From the NCBI GenBank assembly GCA_013141495.1, contig JABFQV010000008.1, positions 1 through 64,000 of the forward strand: a DNA stretch of 64,000 bases, in the 5' to 3' direction. The notes under the pieces were generated by a model. It was not told where the DNA came from, did no database searches, and was given only the letters and a program-made list of their open reading frames with translations. The translations under genes and the position numbers were made by a program. This document shows positions 17,929 to 27,325 of this stretch, piece after piece. The first letter of the stretch is position 1, and the number at the start of each line of letters is the position of its first letter. Source of the DNA: Methylotenera sp. GTDB lineage: Bacteria; Pseudomonadota; Gammaproteobacteria; Burkholderiales; Methylophilaceae.

Positions 17929-19256
17929 GTTCGTTGCGTCTGCGCCTTGTATTGTTGTTGTTATTGGGACTAGGCGTCGCTTGGCTGGCGGCGGCATGGT
18001 TTACACATGCTGAATCGCGACATGAAATTGATCGGTTATTTGATGCTCAGCTTGCGCAATCGGCACAAGTGCTACTTGGAACAACGCGCCATGAGTTGCA
18101 CGAGCGTATTGAGCATGGCGATGATGAAATAGCCACTTCTCACGAATATGAGCTAAAACTTGCGTTTCAGATTTGGGCTGACAATGGCTTGCTGATGCGT
18201 TCCGGCGCGGCGCCCTTTACCAAGATGGGAAGTGAAAGTAATGGTTATAGTGAAACGCTACTAAATGGTGAGCCGTGGCGCGTACTCACAAGGTGGGATG
18301 CCCGCCATGAATTTATGATTCAAGTGGCTGAGCCGATTGCCGGGCGGGAAAACTTAGCGCGCCACATTACACTTAAAATGTTGTTGCCTACTTTAATCGC
18401 CTTGCCAGTGCTGGCGCTGCTTATATGGCTTGGCGTCGGTGCCGGCTTGCGGCCATTACAGCAACTTAAGCAAGAAGTAAAACAACGCGCGGCTAATAAG
18501 CTGGAGCCTGTTGCCATGACAGGCGTGCCAGAAGAAGTCGCCCCTTTAGCTCAAGCCTTAAATGATTTATTTGCACGCCTGCAACAGGCTTTTGAGGGAG
18601 AGCGACGCTTCACAGCCGATGCTGCGCATGAGTTACGCACGCCGCTGGCTGCCCTTAAAATTCAAGCGCAGGTGGCTTTGCGCGCTAACAATGATGTAGA
18701 GCGCAACACAGCCTTAGAAAATGTTTTGCGCGGTGTTGATAGAGCCACGCGCTTGGTAGAACAATTGCTTACATTGGCTAGAGTTGACCCTGAAACGATC
18801 ACCCTCGGCTTTAAGCCAGTTGAGCTGCAAGGCTTGGCCGCCTCAGTCATGCGGGATTTAGAGCCATTGGCGCATGCGAAACATATTGAAATGGCGCTTG
18901 AAGTAAGTTCAGCCTGCAATGTGTTTGGCGATGATGCCCAATTAGGTTTACTGCTACGTAACCTGATAGATAACGCTATTCGTTACACGCCGGCAGGTGG
19001 GCGAGTTTTAGTCGTGCTACAAAGCATTGGCGGTGTCAGTATCGAGGTTTGCGATACTGGCCCTGGTATCGCTGCAGCTGAACGCGATCAAGTGTTGCAA
19101 CGTTTTTATCGAATTTCAGGCAGTGGTGAAGAGGGGAGTGGCTTAGGTCTTTCCATTGTGCGCCGTATTGCAGAGCTACATGGCGCACAGTTGACCTTAA
19201 GTGACAATCCATCAGGCACTGGTTTATTGGCTAAAGTATTTTGGCCGGCCTCGTAA
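17925..19256 (+). CDS. qseC: Sensor histidine kinase, QseC type
   Basis: A 443-residue membrane kinase partner of the regulator just upstream (ATGA overlap). The N-terminal helix (residues 3-24), a periplasmic sensor of about 130 residues, a second helix near 150-170, and then HAMP and a HisKA domain with TADAAHELRTPLAALK hold the phospho-accepting His. The ATPase domain has NLIDNAIRYTP (N box), CDTGPGIA (G1) and GSGLGLSIVRR (G2). Context suggests that it senses a redox or envelope condition linked to the cytochromes, which is inference. Confidence 0.9.
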   Translation: MSSLRLRLVLLLLLGLGVAWLAAAWFTHAESRHEIDRLFDAQLAQSAQVLLGTTRHELHERIEHGDDEIATSHEYELKLAFQIWADNGLLMRSGAAPFTKMGSESNGYSETLLNGEPWRVLTRWDARHEFMIQVAEPIAGRENLARHITLKMLLPTLIALPVLALLIWLGVGAGLRPLQQLKQEVKQRAANKLEPVAMTGVPEEVAPLAQALNDLFARLQQAFEGERRFTADAAHELRTPLAALKIQAQVALRANNDVERNTALENVLRGVDRATRLVEQLLTLARVDPETITLGFKPVELQGLAASVMRDLEPLAHAKHIEMALEVSSACNVFGDDAQLGLLLRNLIDNAIRYTPAGGRVLVVLQSIGGVSIEVCDTGPGIAAAERDQVLQRFYRISGSGEEGSGLGLSIVRRIAELHGAQLTLSDNPSGTGLLAKVFWPAS

Positions 19257-19301
19257 ATAAAGGCAAATCCTCCCCTGCCATTATTTAGAAGATTAGCTAT
19301 A

Positions 19302-19332
19302 AACCTTGAACTGGCTAGCAGCGTTCAGGGTT
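19302..19332 (+). terminator. Hairpin between the convergent qseC and ftsX genes
   Basis: AACCTTGAAC pairs with GTTCAGGGTT (one G-T pair), followed by AATGATTTTTTTG. It ends just where the ftsX stop lies, so it would terminate the plus-strand cytochrome-qseBC operon. Confidence 0.55.
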
Positions 19333-20263
19333 AATGATTTTTTTGTAGCTGGATAATTGAAGCAATAGCCCGTGTGACTGCCAGATATGAGCCCAGCCAG
19401 CCAATCAATACAGCCGTGCTGACCACGGTTAAAAACAAACTGCCATTGAATATAGTTAAGCTGAAGTCGCTGTTATAGAGGCTTGATAAGTCAGCAATAG
19501 CGTAATTAAATGTTAGCGTGATGCCCAAAATCATCAATACTGCGAACAATCCGCCAAATAATCCGTAAAAAACGCCTGCGTACAAAAATGGGGTTCTAAT
19601 AAAGCTGTTGGTTGCACCAATTAGGTAGCTCACTTCAATTTCATTTTGTTGGGTCAGAATCTGCATGCGCACGGTGTTGCCGATAATCACTAAAAGCACA
19701 ATGGCTAATAGTGTTGCAATGAAAAATATCAGGTTTTTACTCAAACTGATAATGGTTGAAAGACGCTTGGCCCAGTCGGTGTTAAGTAGTGCCTGCTCTA
19801 CGCCTGGAATGCTCTGCAGTGATGTTTTAAGCGTGGCTAAATCATCAGGCTCTATAGATTTTGCCTGAATGAAAAACGCATCGGGTAACGGATTTTTGCC
19901 AAGTTGATTCACCGCATTATTTACGTCTGGGTTGCTTTTAGATTTGGCTTGCAGTTGCTGCCAAGCTTCATCTTTTGTCACTAAGTGATACTGTTTGATT
20001 GCTGGATTTTTTGCCAACAGCGCATCAATTTCACTGATAGTGTCGTGGCTTGCATCTAGTTTCAGAAACAAACTAATCTCAGTCTCATTTTGCATGTGGT
20101 CAGTGAGTTTAGATAGGTTATCTACACCCACATAAAATAAGCTGGGTAAACACATAGCAACGCCAACCACTAAACAAATCATAAACGAAGACAGCAAGTT
20201 GGCACGCATCCGTGATAACACGAGTTTGATTGCTTGCAATTGATGGTTTAGCCAGTTATTCAT
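19331..20263 (-). CDS. ftsX: Cell division protein FtsX
   Basis: A 310-residue inner-membrane permease-like subunit of the FtsEX complex, which controls septal peptidoglycan hydrolases. The first helix follows a short cytoplasmic N-terminus. A periplasmic domain of about 120 residues follows (residues 45-165), and three helices form the C-terminal half, with YLIGATNSFIRTPFLY between helices 2 and 3. Length is normal. The start overlaps the ftsE stop by four bases. Confidence 0.96.
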   Translation of the reverse strand: MNNWLNHQLQAIKLVLSRMRANLLSSFMICLVVGVAMCLPSLFYVGVDNLSKLTDHMQNETEISLFLKLDASHDTISEIDALLAKNPAIKQYHLVTKDEAWQQLQAKSKSNPDVNNAVNQLGKNPLPDAFFIQAKSIEPDDLATLKTSLQSIPGVEQALLNTDWAKRLSTIISLSKNLIFFIATLLAIVLLVIIGNTVRMQILTQQNEIEVSYLIGATNSFIRTPFLYAGVFYGLFGGLFAVLMILGITLTFNYAIADLSSLYNSDFSLTIFNGSLFLTVVSTAVLIGWLGSYLAVTRAIASIIQLQKNH

Positions 20264-20973
20264 GATGTCGATACGTCACTATTAAATGCTGTTTGATTGA
20301 TGCCGGTAATTGATGACTTACTTTGCGTGAGCTGCCCTTGATCGAGGTGCAATACGCGATTTTGCGTGGCACTCATGCCAAGCGCATCGTGGGTTGCCAT
20401 AATGACGGTCACGCCCACCTGATTAAACGCATAGAAAATTGCCATGATATCTGCGGCGTAGCTGGCGTCTAAATTACCGGTAGGTTCATCTGCAATCAGG
20501 ATGGATGGGCGACTCACCACAGCACGTGCGATGGCAAGCCGCTGTTGTTCGCCGCCTGATAATGTAATCGGCATGGCCTTTTCTTTATGTAACAGCCCGA
20601 CTTTATCCAAGGCTGCACGTACGCGCTTGGCCGCTTCATTGCCTGATACGCCATTGATGCGTAGCGGTAAAATAACATTCTCAAAGCAATTACGGTCATA
20701 CAATAATTTATGATCTTGAAAGATCAACCCAAACCTGCGCCGTAAAAATGGAATGGCTGAGGCTTTAAGCTGGCTCACGTTCTGATTGGCAATAAGTACC
20801 GTACCGCTCGTTGGCCGCTCGGTTGCCGCAATGAGCTTTAATAAGGTACTTTTGCCAGCACCAGAATGACCTGTTACAAATACAAATTCGCCGGCCTCAA
20901 TATGCAGGCTGACGTTTTTTAAAATTTCATCGCTACCGGGGTAGCGTTTGGTAACTTGGTCAAATTTAATCAT
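20260..20973 (-). CDS. ftsE: Cell division ATP-binding protein FtsE
   Basis: A 237-residue ABC ATPase that partners FtsX. Walker A is GHSGAGKST, the Q loop is FGLIFQDHKLL, the signature is LSGGEQQRLAIARA and Walker B is ILIADEPTGNLD, followed by ATHD. It has a 20-residue C-terminal tail after the ATPase core, a little longer than E. coli FtsE. In many relatives ftsY precedes ftsE directly; here ftsY lies 7.5 kb away at 28450. Confidence 0.97.
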   Translation of the reverse strand: MIKFDQVTKRYPGSDEILKNVSLHIEAGEFVFVTGHSGAGKSTLLKLIAATERPTSGTVLIANQNVSQLKASAIPFLRRRFGLIFQDHKLLYDRNCFENVILPLRINGVSGNEAAKRVRAALDKVGLLHKEKAMPITLSGGEQQRLAIARAVVSRPSILIADEPTGNLDASYAADIMAIFYAFNQVGVTVIMATHDALGMSATQNRVLHLDQGQLTQSKSSITGINQTAFNSDVSTS

Positions 20974-21035
20974 GGCTGTATTGTAGCGCTAAAATTACTT
21001 AGGTAATAAAGTGATGCATCAAAAAGTGGGCTGAC

Positions 21036-22499
21036 TTATGCCATAAAAGCGCGTTTTATGCGTTGAATGCCTTCAGTAAGTTCAGCTGGATTTAAGCTGC
21101 CAAATCCTAGCCTGATGGCATTGATATTGAGTGGTGATTCTGAAAAAAGGGACGCCGGTAAAATACGCACCTGCTCGTGAAGGGCATTTTTTACCAATTT
21201 CTCAATGTCAATGCCGTCATTTAAGCGCAGCCAAATAGCCAGGCCGCCGTTAGGCTCATCAAAGTTGACAAATTCGCTTAGTTCATTGCGGATGAGTTCA
21301 ATTAAAATATTGCGGCGCTCGTTGTAAACTTTAAAGGTTCGACGGATATGACGTTTAATCTCACCTGATGCCATGAGTTCGGCAACGGCTTGCTCCGTAA
21401 TGGAGTTGCCTTGCCGGTCAATTAGCATGACCTCATTTGCGCACTGCTGAATAAATTCTTTGGAGGCTACCAAATAACCTACGCGCAGGCCAGGCGCCAA
21501 TACCTTTGACAGTGAGCCAACATATATCACGCGACCATGGTGATCCGTGCTGGCAAGTGGAAATACCGGGTGATGCGAAAAATGAAACTCATGATCATAA
21601 TCGTCTTCAACAATGACAAAATCATATTGCTCGGCTAGCATCAATAGCTTTAATCTGCGCTCGGCGGTCATCATAACAGTAGTGGGAAACTGATGATGCG
21701 GTGTTACGTAAATAGCGCGGATAGCATGTTTTTTGCAGAGCTTTTCTAGCGCATTGATGTCAATACCATGCTCATCAAGACCCACCGTTAAAATTTTGGC
21801 ACCGCATGATCTAAAAGCTTCTCTAGCGGGTGGGTAGCTTAAGCTTTCAACCACGACATAATCATTAGGTTTGGTTAAAGCTCGTGCCGCCAGAAATATA
21901 CCCATCTGGCTACCGCGTGCGATGCAAATATGGTCAATATCAACGTTTAAACCGCGTTCCATATTCAACATGGTGGCAATCGCTTGGCGCAGATCATGCA
22001 CACCTTTCGGGTCGCCATAACCGAGGCGGCTGTTTTTAGCCGTTGCCAGCAATACATGTCGAAACGCCCTCGAAAGAATATCAAATGGAATGAGCCGTGT
22101 ATCAGGGATGCCATCGTTAAATTCTATGGTATTAGGTGAGGCTGGGTGATAGCTGGAGGCGGTTTGTATTGTATTGGTGGTTTGAGCGGCGTGCGTTTTA
22201 GTCGTGAGCTTGGTTGGGGTGGCTTGTGCGCTAAAACTAGGCAGATTTGCCGATACAAAAGTGCCTCTACGGCTTTCGGTAGTAAGCCAGCCTTGGGCGA
22301 TTAGTTCATCATAGGCTAGCACCACGGTTTTTCTATTGACCTTGAGTTTTTCAGCTAAATCTCGGGTGCCAGGCATTGCTGTTGACGGTGCGAGCCGCCC
22401 CCTTTGGATTTCATCCACCACTTGTTGCGCAATTTGTAAATACACGGCGAGGCCGGATGTGTTTTTAATGTTTAAGTTAAGGCTCCAGGAACGTAGCAT
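21036..22499 (-). CDS. MocR-type GntR/aminotransferase transcriptional regulator
   Basis: A protein of about 487 residues with an N-terminal GntR winged helix (about 15-75, with MPGTRDLAEKLKVNRKTVVLAYDELI) and a fold-type I aminotransferase-like domain from about 125 to the end. The PLP lysine lies in YVGSLSKVLAPGLRVGY, and VEDDYDHEF supplies the cofactor Asp. MocR proteins such as PdxR and GabR sense PLP or amines. The frame is open to 22574, but ATG at 22499 with AGAGAG before it starts just ahead of the winged helix. It is divergent from mxaR, so it may control the mxa cluster or only itself. Confidence 0.9.
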   Translation of the reverse strand: MLRSWSLNLNIKNTSGLAVYLQIAQQVVDEIQRGRLAPSTAMPGTRDLAEKLKVNRKTVVLAYDELIAQGWLTTESRRGTFVSANLPSFSAQATPTKLTTKTHAAQTTNTIQTASSYHPASPNTIEFNDGIPDTRLIPFDILSRAFRHVLLATAKNSRLGYGDPKGVHDLRQAIATMLNMERGLNVDIDHICIARGSQMGIFLAARALTKPNDYVVVESLSYPPAREAFRSCGAKILTVGLDEHGIDINALEKLCKKHAIRAIYVTPHHQFPTTVMMTAERRLKLLMLAEQYDFVIVEDDYDHEFHFSHHPVFPLASTDHHGRVIYVGSLSKVLAPGLRVGYLVASKEFIQQCANEVMLIDRQGNSITEQAVAELMASGEIKRHIRRTFKVYNERRNILIELIRNELSEFVNFDEPNGGLAIWLRLNDGIDIEKLVKNALHEQVRILPASLFSESPLNINAIRLGFGSLNPAELTEGIQRIKRAFMA

Positions 22500-22562
22500 T
22501 ATTCTCTCTAATAAATTTAGTAATGAATTGAATTTTTCAGGCTTTAACTTAGCGGATCTTAC

Positions 22563-22676
22563 GCTAACAAGCAATTAAAAGTTAGCTTGGCTCAATGTTA
22601 GCTCCAAATAATCTGGATTACCTAGCTGTGAAAAAAGTATAAATTTTACTGGACCACTAAAATTCTGTAATCTGGA
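22563..22676. promoter_or_regulatory. Repeat-rich region between mocR and mxaR
   Basis: The 300-base divergent gap holds GCTAAC (22563) and GTTAGC (22581) as an inverted pair, a second GTTAGCT at 22597, and TAATCTGGA twice (22609-22617 and 22668-22676). MocR-type regulators usually bind paired direct or inverted repeats in such gaps, so these are candidate operator elements. Closer to mxaR, TTACATT and GTTACATTGCATTCA add further short repeats. Confidence 0.35.
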
Positions 22677-22803
22677 GGATTGTGGAGCAGTTACATTCTG
22701 TTACATTGCATTCACTGCTTGTTACGGGATGTTTTTCCTAAATAACTAGCTTGCAACAATTTACTTAAACATCTTATCCGTAAGGTTAAGCAAAGGAACT
22801 CTT

Positions 22804-23853
22804 ATGTCACCACCATTAGATGCGCAACTCACCGACTGGCGTAGCCACGCACTGAAGTTAGAAAGCGAAGTTAAAAATGTCATCGTTGGCCAAGATAAAG
22901 CCATTCGGTTGATGAATATTGCTATTTTTGCACGTGGGCATGTGTTGCTTGATGGCGGCGTGGGCGTAGGTAAAACCACCTTGTTGCAAGCCATTGCGCG
23001 CGGTATTGGCGGTGCTTATGAGCGGATTGAGGGTACGGTTGACTTAATGCCGAATGACTTGATTTATCATACTTTTTTAGGTCCGGACGGTCGTCCGCAA
23101 ATTGATGAAGGTCCTTTGTTGCGTGCAGGTGAAAATCTGTCGGTGTTCTTTTTTAATGAAATCAACCGTGCTAGGCCGCAAGTGCATGCGCTGATGTTGC
23201 GCGTGATGGCAGAACGCCATTTAAGTGCGTTTAAAAAAGAATACCGCATGCCACACATGATTGTGTTTGCTGACCGTAACCAGGTTGAAAAAAACGAGAC
23301 GTTTGAAATCCCTTCAGCGGCACGTGACCGCTTTATGATGGAAATCCCAATTGAAATTCCAACTGATCGCGAGTTAAAGAAATCATTGGTATTCAACACT
23401 AAATTTCAGCATGCGGAAAAGCTTACGCAGCAAGTTGAAAGCAATATTCTGCAGTTTGACCAGCTCAATGCTTTCTCGGATTTATTGCAAAACCACATTA
23501 AATCCAGTGACGTGCTGGAAGAGTACGCATTGGATCTGTGGGAGGCGACGCAGCACCCTGAAAAATTTGGTGTAACCATGGAAAGTGTTGATGTGACACG
23601 CGTCATCCAAACCGGCGCCAGCCCGCGCGGTATGGGGATGTTGCTCAAGGCAGCACGTGTGAATGCATGGCTAAACGGCCGCGACAGCATGTACCCTGAA
23701 GATATTCATGCAGTATTCCATGAAGTTATTTCGCATCGACTGGTATTTAACTCGATGTATGAAAACCGCAGAACAGCGCTGGCACGCGAGCTTACCGCCA
23801 ATATTATGAGTACGGTGGCGGTGCCTAGTACGACTTTCAGTAAAGCGGCTTGA
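22804..23853 (+). CDS. mxaR: MoxR-type AAA+ ATPase of the methanol dehydrogenase cluster
   Basis: A 349-residue cytosolic ATPase of the MoxR group, taken to be a chaperone for maturation of methanol dehydrogenase. Walker A is GGVGVGKTT (about residues 58-66). The Walker B segment reads FFFNEINRARPQ, with Asn where MoxR proteins usually have Asp (DEINRA). FADRNQVEKNETFEIPSAARDRF holds sensor 1 and the arginine finger. AAGGAA precedes the ATG. It is the first of six same-strand genes in the order R-S-A-C-K-L known from methylotrophs, which fixes its identity better than sequence alone. Confidence 0.9.
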   Translation: MSPPLDAQLTDWRSHALKLESEVKNVIVGQDKAIRLMNIAIFARGHVLLDGGVGVGKTTLLQAIARGIGGAYERIEGTVDLMPNDLIYHTFLGPDGRPQIDEGPLLRAGENLSVFFFNEINRARPQVHALMLRVMAERHLSAFKKEYRMPHMIVFADRNQVEKNETFEIPSAARDRFMMEIPIEIPTDRELKKSLVFNTKFQHAEKLTQQVESNILQFDQLNAFSDLLQNHIKSSDVLEEYALDLWEATQHPEKFGVTMESVDVTRVIQTGASPRGMGMLLKAARVNAWLNGRDSMYPEDIHAVFHEVISHRLVFNSMYENRRTALARELTANIMSTVAVPSTTFSKAA

Positions 23854-23886
23854 AGCCATTCAGTCCATCAATAATAAGGCTAACGA

Positions 23887-24798
23887 ATGAGCTTATCTGT
23901 AGGTAGTGCTGCACGCAATGCATCTGATTTATCTAATGATCCGTCATATGCAAAGCCTTTTGAGTACGTGATTTCATGGAAGTCTGCAAGCATACAATTA
24001 GGCGACCATCGAGGTACACAGCGTGGTCTTGGCTTGGAGTATCGCGGTAATGTGAACTTGGTGGATTACCCTGACGCGAGGCGCATGGATATCAGGCAAA
24101 CGCTGCGTGACCCGTTTGAGCAAGTGCAGGTGCGGCAATTTAATCAGGATAGCACTACGCCGATTTATGCCGTGTGTGACTTATCCAGTTCCATGCAGTT
24201 TAAGGGGCGTCAACGTAAGTTGGATAAAGCGATTGAAATCTCGACGGCGGTGGCGAATTCAGCCTACCAAACCGGAGACTTGTTCAGCTTTATTGGCTAT
24301 AACAGCCATGTGCTTGAAGACTACACGCTACCCTTAAGCCGTAATTTGCATCAATCAAAAGAAGCTATCGCGCAATTGCACGATTACCAAAAAATGCGGG
24401 TAGGGGCTGAAGGGGTGACTGATGTGCCAAACTTTCTCGGACAAAGCCGAGGGCTGGTGTTTTGGATTTCAGATTTTCATATGCCACTGAGTGTGATTGA
24501 GCAAACGCTTACGGCCATGTCTGCACATCAAGTCATTCCTATCGTCCTTTGGGATGACGAAGAGTACAAAAAACTGCCCAAGTTTGGCTTTGGTACCATG
24601 ATAGACCCTGAAACCGGCTTAAATCGTACGCTCTTTTTTAGATATGAAGTCAGGGCTAAATTCATCAGTGCTTTCAATGAACGCAGACATGCACTGGAAG
24701 CTTTATTTCTAAAGTTTGATAGCCCTGCACTATTTATGCACGGTGATTACAAACCAGAAACCATGACGCATTATTTTGAACAAAACATGAACCTATGA
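23887..24798 (+). CDS. mxaS: MxaS, DUF58-type protein
   Basis: A 303-residue protein related to DUF58 proteins that accompany MoxR ATPases. A von-Willebrand-like core contains AVCDLSSSMQF (near residues 97-107), a DxSxS metal-site motif, and GLVFWISDFHMP later. In Methylobacterium mxaS is needed for active methanol dehydrogenase, though its exact task is unclear. It begins 33 bases after mxaR and overlaps mxaA by four bases, so translation is coupled. Confidence 0.9.
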   Translation: MSLSVGSAARNASDLSNDPSYAKPFEYVISWKSASIQLGDHRGTQRGLGLEYRGNVNLVDYPDARRMDIRQTLRDPFEQVQVRQFNQDSTTPIYAVCDLSSSMQFKGRQRKLDKAIEISTAVANSAYQTGDLFSFIGYNSHVLEDYTLPLSRNLHQSKEAIAQLHDYQKMRVGAEGVTDVPNFLGQSRGLVFWISDFHMPLSVIEQTLTAMSAHQVIPIVLWDDEEYKKLPKFGFGTMIDPETGLNRTLFFRYEVRAKFISAFNERRHALEALFLKFDSPALFMHGDYKPETMTHYFEQNMNL

Positions 24799-25799
24799 AA
24801 TATAACCCAATGAAAATACTTATTTCAAAAATGACTGCATCTGCAAATTTGGCGGCATATCTATTAGCGGCAGGCTTGGTGCTGAATCTATCTGCCGTAG
24901 TTGCGAAGGAAGCAGAAACGACTCAAGTCGCTGATGCTGCTGTGGCAAAAATAGTCTCGTTAACCAATCCTAGCGCAAGCTACGGTGTGCAGATAGGCGA
25001 CAAACTAAGCCGAAAAGTGGTGCTGGACGTGCCAATGCCTTACCAAATAGCAAAAGAGGCTTTTCCTAAAAAAGGCAAAAAAGCTAATGGGATCGAGTTG
25101 GTGGAGGTTAATGTGGAAACTGACCAGCAAAAAACACGTACTTTATATACGGTTAGTCTTGGGTATCAAGCGTTTACCAATACGAATACGCCCGCTGTCA
25201 TGCAACTACCGGCAGAGCAGTTCACGCTAACGGGAGGTGAAAAAGCTGACAATCAAACGATGGCGATAGACTTGCCGGCATGGGGGTTTTGGTTTTCACC
25301 GTTAGTGAGTGGAAACGCTGAAACCGCTCAAAAGAATATACAGCCTGAGTTCACGCCGCCACTAGTCGCTATCGGCGCACATCAAACACGGCTCATATTG
25401 TTTTTGAGCGTGCTGGCAGCAAGCTTGCTGGCGTTGCTTTATATCAATGCAGATGGCAATTGGCTACCATTCATGGGCGGCGCCTTTGCCCAAGCACACC
25501 GTCAATTAAAACGATTATCCAAATCATCAGGTGCTAAAACTGCTAAGGAAGAGAAGCAGGCCTTGGTTTATATTCACCAGGCATTTAATAAACTGTATCG
25601 TGCCAATATCTTTGCCCGCGATATTGAACGTTTTGTCACCATGCGCCCAAGTTTTAAAAAAATGAAAGGTGACATTGAACAGTTTTTCAATTACTCCAAT
25701 CAATCCTTATATTCGACAGAAGCGCGTGATAGTGCCAAGGTAATACAAAACTTAGTGCAATTGAGCAAGCAGTTACGTGATTGTGAGCGAGGCGTTTAA
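24795..25799 (+). CDS. mxaA: MxaA, methanol dehydrogenase maturation protein
   Basis: A 334-residue protein with an N-terminal hydrophobic segment (about residues 18-38, signal peptide or anchor), a periplasmic domain to about 190, one membrane helix near 200-220 (TRLILFLSVLAASLLALLY), and a cytoplasmic tail with the HRQLKRLSK and RANIFARDIERF segments. In Methylobacterium, MxaA with MxaK and MxaL is required for calcium insertion into methanol dehydrogenase. Identification rests on gene order and layout. It directly abuts mxaC. Confidence 0.88.
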   Translation: MKYNPMKILISKMTASANLAAYLLAAGLVLNLSAVVAKEAETTQVADAAVAKIVSLTNPSASYGVQIGDKLSRKVVLDVPMPYQIAKEAFPKKGKKANGIELVEVNVETDQQKTRTLYTVSLGYQAFTNTNTPAVMQLPAEQFTLTGGEKADNQTMAIDLPAWGFWFSPLVSGNAETAQKNIQPEFTPPLVAIGAHQTRLILFLSVLAASLLALLYINADGNWLPFMGGAFAQAHRQLKRLSKSSGAKTAKEEKQALVYIHQAFNKLYRANIFARDIERFVTMRPSFKKMKGDIEQFFNYSNQSLYSTEARDSAKVIQNLVQLSKQLRDCERGV

Positions 25800-26765
25800 A
25801 TGGAGATTCTAAACCCTTGGGCTTTTGCGCTGTTACCCTTTGCACTGCTACCGTTTTGGCTTAAAGGCCATCAAGGAAAAATGTACACTTGGCTGGAGAT
25901 AATGCCTGAAGATGAACTTTCTGACAGATTGAATCTGGCGATTAAGCTCATTACCTCATTGCTTCTGGTGAGTGTTGTTATTGCTTTGACATCACCTCGC
26001 GGACATGATGAAAAAATTCAGCGTACCGGTAAAGGTGCGCAAACAGTGATGGTCATCGACCGCAGTGTGAGTATGGATCACCCGTTTGCCGGCGATTCAT
26101 CAGGGCATGTGGCTGAAATAAAATCTGCAGCGGCACGCCGAATTATTACGCAGTTTATTGATTCTCGTCCAGATGACATGATGGGTGTAATCGGATTTAC
26201 TAACTCGGCTTTGTATGGCGTTAAAATCACCACCAATCGTGATGCCATTCATGCGGCCATCCATGCCGCCACCAGTCCATCGCTCAACCAAACCAACATT
26301 GGCGCTGGCTTAACAGAAGCCGCTGGCTTGTTTGATAAGATTCAAAGCTCAGGCTCCAGAGCGGTTATTTTGTTATCAGATGGTGCCGGCAAGATTAGTC
26401 CGCGTGTTAAATTTTTATTAAGCGAACGCTTAAAAAATAAAGGCTTAAGTGTCTATTGGATTATGTTGCGAGAGCCGGGTGAACCAAGTATTTTTTCTAA
26501 AGAAGAATATGAGGTAGATCGCGTGCCAAATTCAATTGTTTTGCATAATTACTTTCAATCATTAGGCCTTAAATACAAGGCTTATGAAGCGGACAATCCT
26601 GAAACGCTGCAATCTGCGATTAGTGATATTGATTCTCGCGAGAAAAAAACCATTAAATATACGGAAACAATTGCTGGCTATGATTATTCAAGGGTATTCA
26701 TCATCATTGCTTTGGTATTAGGTTTGTTTCTATTGATTATTAAGAACTTGAGGGTGCATGAATGA
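25800..26765 (+). CDS. mxaC: MxaC, membrane VWA-domain protein
   Basis: A 321-residue membrane protein. Two N-terminal hydrophobic segments (about 8-20 and 45-62), a von Willebrand A domain from about 80 to 265 with the metal-site motif VIDRSVSMD (DxSxS), and a C-terminal helix (FIIIALVLGLFLLII) show the BatA/BatB-like layout. In methylotrophs it is part of the methanol dehydrogenase assembly set. The ATG follows the mxaA stop with no gap and overlaps mxaK by four bases. Confidence 0.9.
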   Translation: MEILNPWAFALLPFALLPFWLKGHQGKMYTWLEIMPEDELSDRLNLAIKLITSLLLVSVVIALTSPRGHDEKIQRTGKGAQTVMVIDRSVSMDHPFAGDSSGHVAEIKSAAARRIITQFIDSRPDDMMGVIGFTNSALYGVKITTNRDAIHAAIHAATSPSLNQTNIGAGLTEAAGLFDKIQSSGSRAVILLSDGAGKISPRVKFLLSERLKNKGLSVYWIMLREPGEPSIFSKEEYEVDRVPNSIVLHNYFQSLGLKYKAYEADNPETLQSAISDIDSREKKTIKYTETIAGYDYSRVFIIIALVLGLFLLIIKNLRVHE

Positions 26766-27325
26766 AAAACCGAGTAAAACGCATAAACCAGCTGCTAGGC
26801 TTGATGTTACTGGCAGGCGTGGTTGGGACAGCGTATGAAGTCTATCAGACCGAAAGAATAGGAAAGGTCAATCGCGCATTAGTTTCGGGAGAAGTGGTGA
26901 ATGATGACAATTACCCTTTTCATGCAAAATATGCAGATGCCTACCAGCAGGGTAAAACGGGTAATTTTAAGCATGCAACACAAGGCTTTGGTCAGCTACT
27001 GGAAGCGCCTAAAAAACAGCAGGATGATACTTTTGAGGTTAGCGAACACTTAAAGTCACAGATTCATTTTAATATTGCTAACAATTTATTTCGTTCAGGC
27101 TTGCAGCGGTTGGTTGCAGAGGATGGTTCAATACAAGAGGAGGCTAAGTTTGACTATTTACAGGCTAAAGCCGCCTACGAGCAAGCGTTAAAGCTCAATC
27201 CTACTTTGCAAGCGGCAAAGTTTAACTTGAGTTTATTGCTCTCAGTCATCCCGAAAAACATAAAAACGGTAGCACAGGACCCTTCAGGGATGGAAATCAG
27301 TAACTTGCCACAAGGTTTGCCATGA
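26762..27325 (+). CDS. mxaK: MxaK
   Basis: A 187-residue protein with one N-terminal membrane helix (about residues 10-26) and a periplasmic part with TPR-like helices (YADAYQQGKTGNF and DYLQAKAAYEQALKLNP). MxaK is known from the methanol oxidation cluster as one of the proteins needed for calcium loading. It is poorly conserved, so the call depends on its place between mxaC and mxaL, with which it overlaps by four bases on each side. Confidence 0.85.
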   Translation: MKNRVKRINQLLGLMLLAGVVGTAYEVYQTERIGKVNRALVSGEVVNDDNYPFHAKYADAYQQGKTGNFKHATQGFGQLLEAPKKQQDDTFEVSEHLKSQIHFNIANNLFRSGLQRLVAEDGSIQEEAKFDYLQAKAAYEQALKLNPTLQAAKFNLSLLLSVIPKNIKTVAQDPSGMEISNLPQGLP

